The notes beneath the pieces are model-generated. The model was not told the origin of the DNA. It was given only the letters and a program-made list of their open reading frames with translations, and did no database searches. A DNA stretch of 64,000 nucleotides from a virus: IMG/VR virus record IMGVR_UViG_3300030104_006883, positions 121,928-185,927 of that record; one strand, written 5' to 3'. Positions 60,840-64,000 of the stretch are shown here, in pieces (within the stretch, counting starts at the first letter, position 1; every line of letters starts with the position of its first letter). The position numbers and the translations under genes are program-made.

Positions 60840-60859
60840 ATTGGATGATTATAAAAAGT

Positions 60860-60887
60860 TTTACTTTTGCTGTGTTGTTGTTACAAT
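60860..60887 (+). promoter_or_regulatory. Sigma70-type promoter for tRNA-Ile(UAU)
   Basis: TTTACT, 16-bp spacer, TACAAT, 21 bp before the tRNA. Confidence 0.65.
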
Positions 60888-60908
60888 GCCAATGAAAGCA
60901 AACAGTAT

Positions 60909-60985
60909 GCGCCCGTAGCTCAGTAGGTTAGAGCGCCATTCTTATAAAGTGGTTGTCGTGGGTTCAAGTCCCATCGGGCGCACCA
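60909..60985 (+). tRNA. tRNA-Ile (UAU)
   Basis: Cloverleaf with encoded CCA; acceptor GCGCCCG/CGGGCGC, anticodon loop CTTATAA between CCATT and AGTGG. UAU reads AUA directly, an anticodon uncommon in bacteria. Confidence 0.92.
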
Positions 60986-61007
60986 AATATTTTACTTAGG
61001 AGCCATT

Positions 61008-61190
61008 GTGAATTTTTATGCTTATTCTCCGGGGGACTTACTCTCCCGTGACCGTAACTTGGCACTTGTAGTGGACGGAGGAACCGTGAATACCTTTACA
61101 GTTCAATGGGTCACTGGCTCGAATACGGGCAAACGGATCACTTATCAATACGGTGAGCGGCCCGCATTTAAGATGCTGAACCCATCATGA
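61008..61190 (+). CDS. GDLL-family small protein
   Basis: 60 residues from GTG 61008 after AGGAG. YAYSPGDLLSRDRN, LALVVDGG and FTVQWVTG. Stop overlaps the next ATG (ATGA). Confidence 0.62.
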   Translation: MNFYAYSPGDLLSRDRNLALVVDGGTVNTFTVQWVTGSNTGKRITYQYGERPAFKMLNPS

Positions 61191-61363
61191 AGGTTGGCTC
61201 GCTCGTTTATAATATTTTCGATGAGAGAAAGATTGACCAACGAGAGATTGGTATTATAATGGATGTGAGAACAGTGGTAGGAACCGCAAAGGTTCTTTGG
61301 CCTGGACACTCTCCCTCATGGATTAGAAAAGATAACCTGGAGATGGTAGATGCAGCAGAATGA
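61187..61363 (+). CDS. KVGSLV-family small protein (58 aa)
   Basis: MKVGSLVYNIFDERK, EIGIIMDVR and AKVLWPGHS, ending NLEMVDAAE. A textbook family member, short enough to be missed by a 60-residue cut-off. Confidence 0.72.
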   Translation: MKVGSLVYNIFDERKIDQREIGIIMDVRTVVGTAKVLWPGHSPSWIRKDNLEMVDAAE

Positions 61364-61865
61364 TATTTTAATGAAGAAGTGGTGTTTTGGAATCGGTCGA
61401 GTCCGAAAGACTGTAGAAACAAACAGCGAGGGAGAGGCAGAGATTGTGCGCTCTTTTCCGCGTTACCGCACCATTGTGATGAAGGTGGCGTCCGCTAAGA
61501 AGCTGCCTGATAATAAGTGGGAGGTGGAAGCAGATAAGTACACGTCTCTAACAAAGCCTCCTAAGCGAGTCAAGATTATTCTTGACCAAAAGCAACACAT
61601 GCAGGCCGGAAAGATTTTTAGTTCTTACGAGGTAGCAGGCGAAAAAAAACCCTTCTACCATGTGCAGACATCTCAAGTCGCCGGAGAGGGGATGCCTCCT
61701 GTTGGCAGTCTGGTCACGCTAAATAAGCGACACGCCATTGTTACGGAGACGGGACAAAATTGTCTCACCGTCTGGATGGATAATAAGTTTCATGAGGTGG
61801 TGGTGAAGCCCGGAAGCGTCCGATGGCATAGCGATAAGATTTTAGCTAACGCTGTGAAATCATAA
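61350..61865 (+). CDS. Two-part protein with C-terminal GSLV domain
   Basis: 171 residues. The N-terminal 115 (CFGIGRVRKTVE, RTIVMKVASA, KRVKIILDQKQH) are not recognised. The C-terminal part PPVGSLVTLNKRHAIVT with LTVWMDNKF repeats the family pattern, so this is a fusion of a family domain to another domain. Starts inside the previous gene. Confidence 0.65.
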   Translation: MQQNDILMKKWCFGIGRVRKTVETNSEGEAEIVRSFPRYRTIVMKVASAKKLPDNKWEVEADKYTSLTKPPKRVKIILDQKQHMQAGKIFSSYEVAGEKKPFYHVQTSQVAGEGMPPVGSLVTLNKRHAIVTETGQNCLTVWMDNKFHEVVVKPGSVRWHSDKILANAVKS

Positions 61866-62042
61866 ATGAAGATTGGTGACTTGGTACAAGTTAGGCTTAG
61901 CTCTCGCAGCGCGAACAAGGGTGACATTGGTATTTTTCTTGCTTTTGACCATCCTTTTGGCGAATGGTGCTACGTGCAAAAATGCGACGGGACAAAACTG
62001 AGAGTCCCTTGGGCACATCTTGATGAGCTAAACGATTATTAA
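61866..62042 (+). CDS. KIGDLV-family small protein (58 aa)
   Basis: ATG 61866 starts directly after the previous TAA. MKIGDLVQVRLSSRS, DIGIFLAFD and RVPWAHLDEL. 58 residues. Confidence 0.7.
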   Translation: MKIGDLVQVRLSSRSANKGDIGIFLAFDHPFGEWCYVQKCDGTKLRVPWAHLDELNDY

Positions 62043-62046
62043 AAGT

Positions 62047-62074
62047 TTTACTTTAACGGTACCGCGACTACAAT
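62047..62074 (+). promoter_or_regulatory. Sigma70-type promoter
   Basis: TTTACT, 16-bp spacer, TACAAT (62069-62074); 27 bp before the zinc-knuckle gene, which has ribosome site AGGAGGGG. Confidence 0.65.
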
Positions 62075-62101
62075 GTTGTTGTAATACCCAGGAGGGGAAT
62101 C

Positions 62102-62848
62102 ATGAGTGTTAGGTGTAGCTATTGCTATGAAGTAGGACATAACCGCAGAACGTGCCCTCATCTCAAGAAGGCTTTGAAGAAGGCTGCGGAAGATGGCAAT
62201 CTATACGCGAAGGCCGAACTAAATAAAAAGATTGTTCGGACTTGTGGTTATTGCGCTAGACAAGGACACGATAGGAGGACTTGTAAATATCTCAAGAGAG
62301 ATATAGAGCGCTTGGCGTCTTGTAATCTAGAGATTCGGAAGAGAATCCAAAAAAAGGCTCAAGACCTTAATTTTGGCGTGGGTACTCTTGTCTCTGCTCG
62401 CTTTAGTAGATGGAACGAGGAAGAGCGTGAGTACCAACCCAAGAGCGCGTTTGGAATCATTAAGAAGATTGATTGGGAGACAGTAGACATCCATTCAGAA
62501 TGGGACAGTTCTGGCTCCTCTGCGTGGCCGTCTCCTGTGACTGTTGAATTTTTTGACGTGCCACAAAATCCTGCAAGAAGGTTTGATTTCCCTTTTGAAG
62601 TCAGCTACTTGGGGCCAGAAGAAAGAAAATCATTTCCAGAATGGAGGATGAGGGATGAACTTCTAGTGCATAACGCTGTGGCCGCGCAAGATGAGGGCGA
62701 ATCCTCACTAAATCAACAGTCCTGTCAAGACCTTGCTAAGAAGCTTATTACATACCGAGAATGGAAAGAGAACTACTGTGATAGGACGATTCAACGCACC
62801 CAGCGCTATTTGGGTATCGAGGAAGTTTTGACTTCCCAAGAACAGTGA
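62102..62848 (+). CDS. CCHC zinc-knuckle protein 2 (two knuckles)
   Basis: 248 residues with two C-x2-C-x4-H-x4-C knuckles: Cys5-Cys8-His13-Cys18 (CSYCYEVGHNRRTC) and Cys48-Cys51-His56-Cys61 (CGYCARQGHDRRTC), joined by a helical linker. FGVGTLVSARFSRWN and AFGIIKKIDW at about 91-125 resemble the GDLV domain. Helical C-terminus. RNA or single-stranded DNA binding is likely. Confidence 0.8.
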   Translation: MSVRCSYCYEVGHNRRTCPHLKKALKKAAEDGNLYAKAELNKKIVRTCGYCARQGHDRRTCKYLKRDIERLASCNLEIRKRIQKKAQDLNFGVGTLVSARFSRWNEEEREYQPKSAFGIIKKIDWETVDIHSEWDSSGSSAWPSPVTVEFFDVPQNPARRFDFPFEVSYLGPEERKSFPEWRMRDELLVHNAVAAQDEGESSLNQQSCQDLAKKLITYREWKENYCDRTIQRTQRYLGIEEVLTSQEQ

Positions 62849-62855
62849 TTATAAT
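62828..62855 (+). promoter_or_regulatory. Sigma70-type promoter inside the gene end
   Basis: TTGACT, 16-bp spacer, TATAAT (62850-62855); 6 nt then ATG 62862 (5-codon ORF), with GAGGAGG for the gene at 62876. Confidence 0.7.
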
Positions 62856-62875
62856 CCTCACATGAGGAGGTGGAG

Positions 62876-63199
62876 ATGAAATGTAGCTATTGCCAAAGGC
62901 AAGCGAACCATAACAGGAGAACATGCCCGGTAAAGAAGCGGGATGCTAAAATGTTTGAAGTTCATAGATTCCCGCAGAAGTTTTCTGTGGGGTCGTTGGC
63001 AATCGGCTGTCCCGCACCCCCCCGTTGGGCGGGAGAACGCCCCAGAACCGATTGGACAACAGGGCTACTCTTTCATATTCTGTCAGGCCCTCGCTCAGAT
63101 TACCATTCATGGGGAGGGTTGTATGATGTCATATGTTTGAGCGGAAATCACTCGGGTCAAACAAAGCAGGTTTATGGTGACTTCCTCTCCCCAAAGTAA
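62876..63199 (+). CDS. CCHC-like zinc-knuckle protein 3
   Basis: 107 residues from ATG 62876. CSYCQRQANHNRRTC has one extra residue before the His (C-x2-C-x5-H-x4-C). FSVGSLAIGCPAPPRW follows, a divergent GDLV-like segment. Third paralogue of the family. Confidence 0.7.
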   Translation: MKCSYCQRQANHNRRTCPVKKRDAKMFEVHRFPQKFSVGSLAIGCPAPPRWAGERPRTDWTTGLLFHILSGPRSDYHSWGGLYDVICLSGNHSGQTKQVYGDFLSPK

Positions 63200-63202
63200 A
63201 AC

Positions 63203-63230
63203 TTTACTTTTAAGTTTTCGAGGTTATAAA
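63203..63230 (+). promoter_or_regulatory. Sigma70-type promoter, leaderless geometry
   Basis: TTTACT, 16-bp spacer, TATAAA; 6 nt, then ATG 63237. Confidence 0.75.
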
Positions 63231-63236
63231 CCTAGC

Positions 63237-63410
63237 ATGATAAAAGTCGGTGATTTAGTTAGATGCAAGGTTGTGCGAAGTTCGGAAGACCTTGCGTATG
63301 TTTTAGATGTGCCAAAAGAAGATGGCTCTTGGGTCTATCTAGTGTGGTGTAAAACAGGCTCTAAGACCTCAACTCACACTTCTCTGGTGGAGATGGTAAA
63401 TGCAAGTTAA
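63237..63410 (+). CDS. KVGDLV-family small protein (57 aa)
   Basis: MIKVGDLVRCKVVRSS, AYVLDVPKE and VYLVWCKTG; ends SLVEMVNAS through overlap with the next start. Confidence 0.72.
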   Translation: MIKVGDLVRCKVVRSSEDLAYVLDVPKEDGSWVYLVWCKTGSKTSTHTSLVEMVNAS

Positions 63411-63588
63411 AGTAGCTGATTTGGTGAAGCACTCAGAAATCCCCTCACTAGGTGTTGGCCTTGTGACGAAGAGTCTAGGCGTTCACTGCATGGTGCAGTG
63501 GACATACCCAGCCGGTGGCGACCGCAAGAATCCCGGCCCAACACTGGAAAGAAACAGTATGCTGGAGTTTGTCAATGAAAGTCGGTGA
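63400..63588 (+). CDS. KVADLV-family small protein
   Basis: 62 residues. MQVKVADLVKHSEIP, GVGLVTKS and CMVQWTYPA; ends LEFVNESR through the next overlapping start. Confidence 0.7.
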   Translation: MQVKVADLVKHSEIPSLGVGLVTKSLGVHCMVQWTYPAGGDRKNPGPTLERNSMLEFVNESR

Positions 63589-63748
63589 TCTGGTAAGGCA
63601 TACAAGAAACGGAGAACCATTTGGGGAAATCCTAGTGGTAACGGCGCAGAAACTCAGCGAGACAAAAAATGAGTTTGTCAAACTTTCTGGCGGACGGAAT
63701 TCATGGCTACCAGCGGTATGCATGATAGTTGTCAGTGCGGTAGAATAA
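63575..63748 (+). CDS. KVGDLV-family small protein (57 aa)
   Basis: MKVGDLVRHTRNGEP, FGEILVVTAQ and FVKLSGGRN. Begins 14 bp inside the previous gene, with GGAG nine bases upstream. Confidence 0.72.
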   Translation: MKVGDLVRHTRNGEPFGEILVVTAQKLSETKNEFVKLSGGRNSWLPAVCMIVVSAVE

Positions 63749-63751
63749 ATC

Positions 63752-63779
63752 TTTACTTTCGCTCTTGCGCGACTATAAT
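63752..63779 (+). promoter_or_regulatory. Sigma70-type promoter, leaderless geometry
   Basis: TTTACT, 16-bp spacer, TATAAT; 6 nt (GAGGGC), then ATGATG at 63786. Confidence 0.78.
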
Positions 63780-63785
63780 GAGGGC

Positions 63786-63965
63786 ATGATGAAAGTCGGT
63801 GATTTGGTAAATTTTACAGAGACGAAGTATCTAGGTACTATTATCTGCATTGATGAAAATCGATGTGAGATTCTCGTTCACGGAGACGTTCCTTTTAAAA
63901 ACCCTACTTGGATGAGCATGAAGATGCTCAAAAGAAACGCGGAGGCTATCAATGAAAGTCGGTGA
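63786..63965 (+). CDS. KVGDLV-family small protein (59 aa)
   Basis: MMKVGDLVNFTETKY, LGTIICIDENRC and EILVHGDVP; ends EAINESR through the next start. Confidence 0.72.
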   Translation: MMKVGDLVNFTETKYLGTIICIDENRCEILVHGDVPFKNPTWMSMKMLKRNAEAINESR

Positions 63966-64000
63966 TTTGGTAAGATATAAAAGTGAGACACTAGGTTCCA
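63952..64000 (+). CDS. KVGDLV-family protein, cut by window end
   Basis: MKVGDLVRYKSETLGS and then the window ends. The array therefore continues beyond the window. Confidence 0.65.
   Translation, partial: MKVGDLVRYKSETLGS

Noticed and set aside
60733-60918. ORF of 61 codons overlapping the micro-gene and promoter
   Set aside because: Different frame from the better supported 60684 gene, no ribosome site, and runs into tRNA-Ile.

Overview
This window is a contiguous 64 kb piece of a large tailed phage of the T4-type myovirus superfamily. All recognisable genes are on the + strand and tightly packed, often with ATGA or TAATG overlaps and many TTG or GTG starts. The evidence is a T4-like head, neck, tail and baseplate set (gp23, gp13, gp14, gp15, gp18, gp19, gp26, gp48 and gp53 relatives), a gp32/UvsX/DnaB replication core, and six tRNA genes. 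The host cannot be read directly. Cobalamin-dependent ribonucleotide reductase, ThyX, a cysteine synthase and the overall gene content suggest a Gram-negative, probably aquatic or marine bacterium; this is inference.

Layout. 1-16.5 kb: virion module (capsid end, neck, sheath, tube, gp26-like protein with a possibly frameshifted chaperone extension, tape measure, tube cap, gp53, hub-like giant). 16.5-25.7 kb: replication and nucleotides (compact family-A polymerase, tubulin/FtsZ-like protein, gp32-type SSB, UvsX, 5' nuclease, replicative helicase, class II RNR). 25.7-33.3 kb: GroES-like protein, transglycosylase-like lysin, nucleotidyltransferase-like protein, cysteine synthase, and a full bacterial-type DNA polymerase III alpha subunit. 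33.3-37 kb: two fibre/spike proteins with C-terminal intramolecular chaperone (S74) domains, one carrying a seven-copy repeat. 37-52 kb: dUTPase, IMPDH/GMP reductase, a free-standing sigma region 4 protein, very acidic protein, ClpP-like protease, amidase, three proteins sharing an N-terminal IIKEE helix, GroEL, holin-like protein, Hsp20, PAP2 phosphatase, peptide deformylase, ThyX and an adenylosuccinate-synthetase family enzyme. 52-64 kb: an accessory region of very small genes, six tRNAs, an endonuclease VII-like nuclease, a dCMP-deaminase-like enzyme and a large family of short proteins starting with KVGDLV or KKGDLV.

How it fits together. RNR, deaminase, dUTPase and ThyX supply dTMP and other dNTPs. 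The IMPDH/GMPR-family and PurA-family enzymes act at the guanine/adenine branch point: they may rebalance purines or, if the PurA relative is of the PurZ0 type, make 2-aminoadenine precursors. GroEL, a GroES-like partner, Hsp20, ClpP and deformylase form a phage proteostasis set. Two promoter-like signals recur: a sigma70-type element with TTTACT/TTGACW, a 16-bp spacer and TATAAT, mostly before early, small and tRNA genes; and CTATTTA, 10-60 bp before structural and other presumably late genes.

The least explained part is the right end. More than twenty short SH3/KOW-like (my inference) KVGDLV proteins, plus CCHC zinc-knuckle proteins with a similar segment, stand in a head-to-tail array. Their junctions are dual-coding: the ribosome-binding site and start of one gene encode the C-terminal LE-x-VNESR of the gene before it. 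Several have a promoter -10 box exactly 6 nt before the start codon, which predicts leaderless mRNAs.
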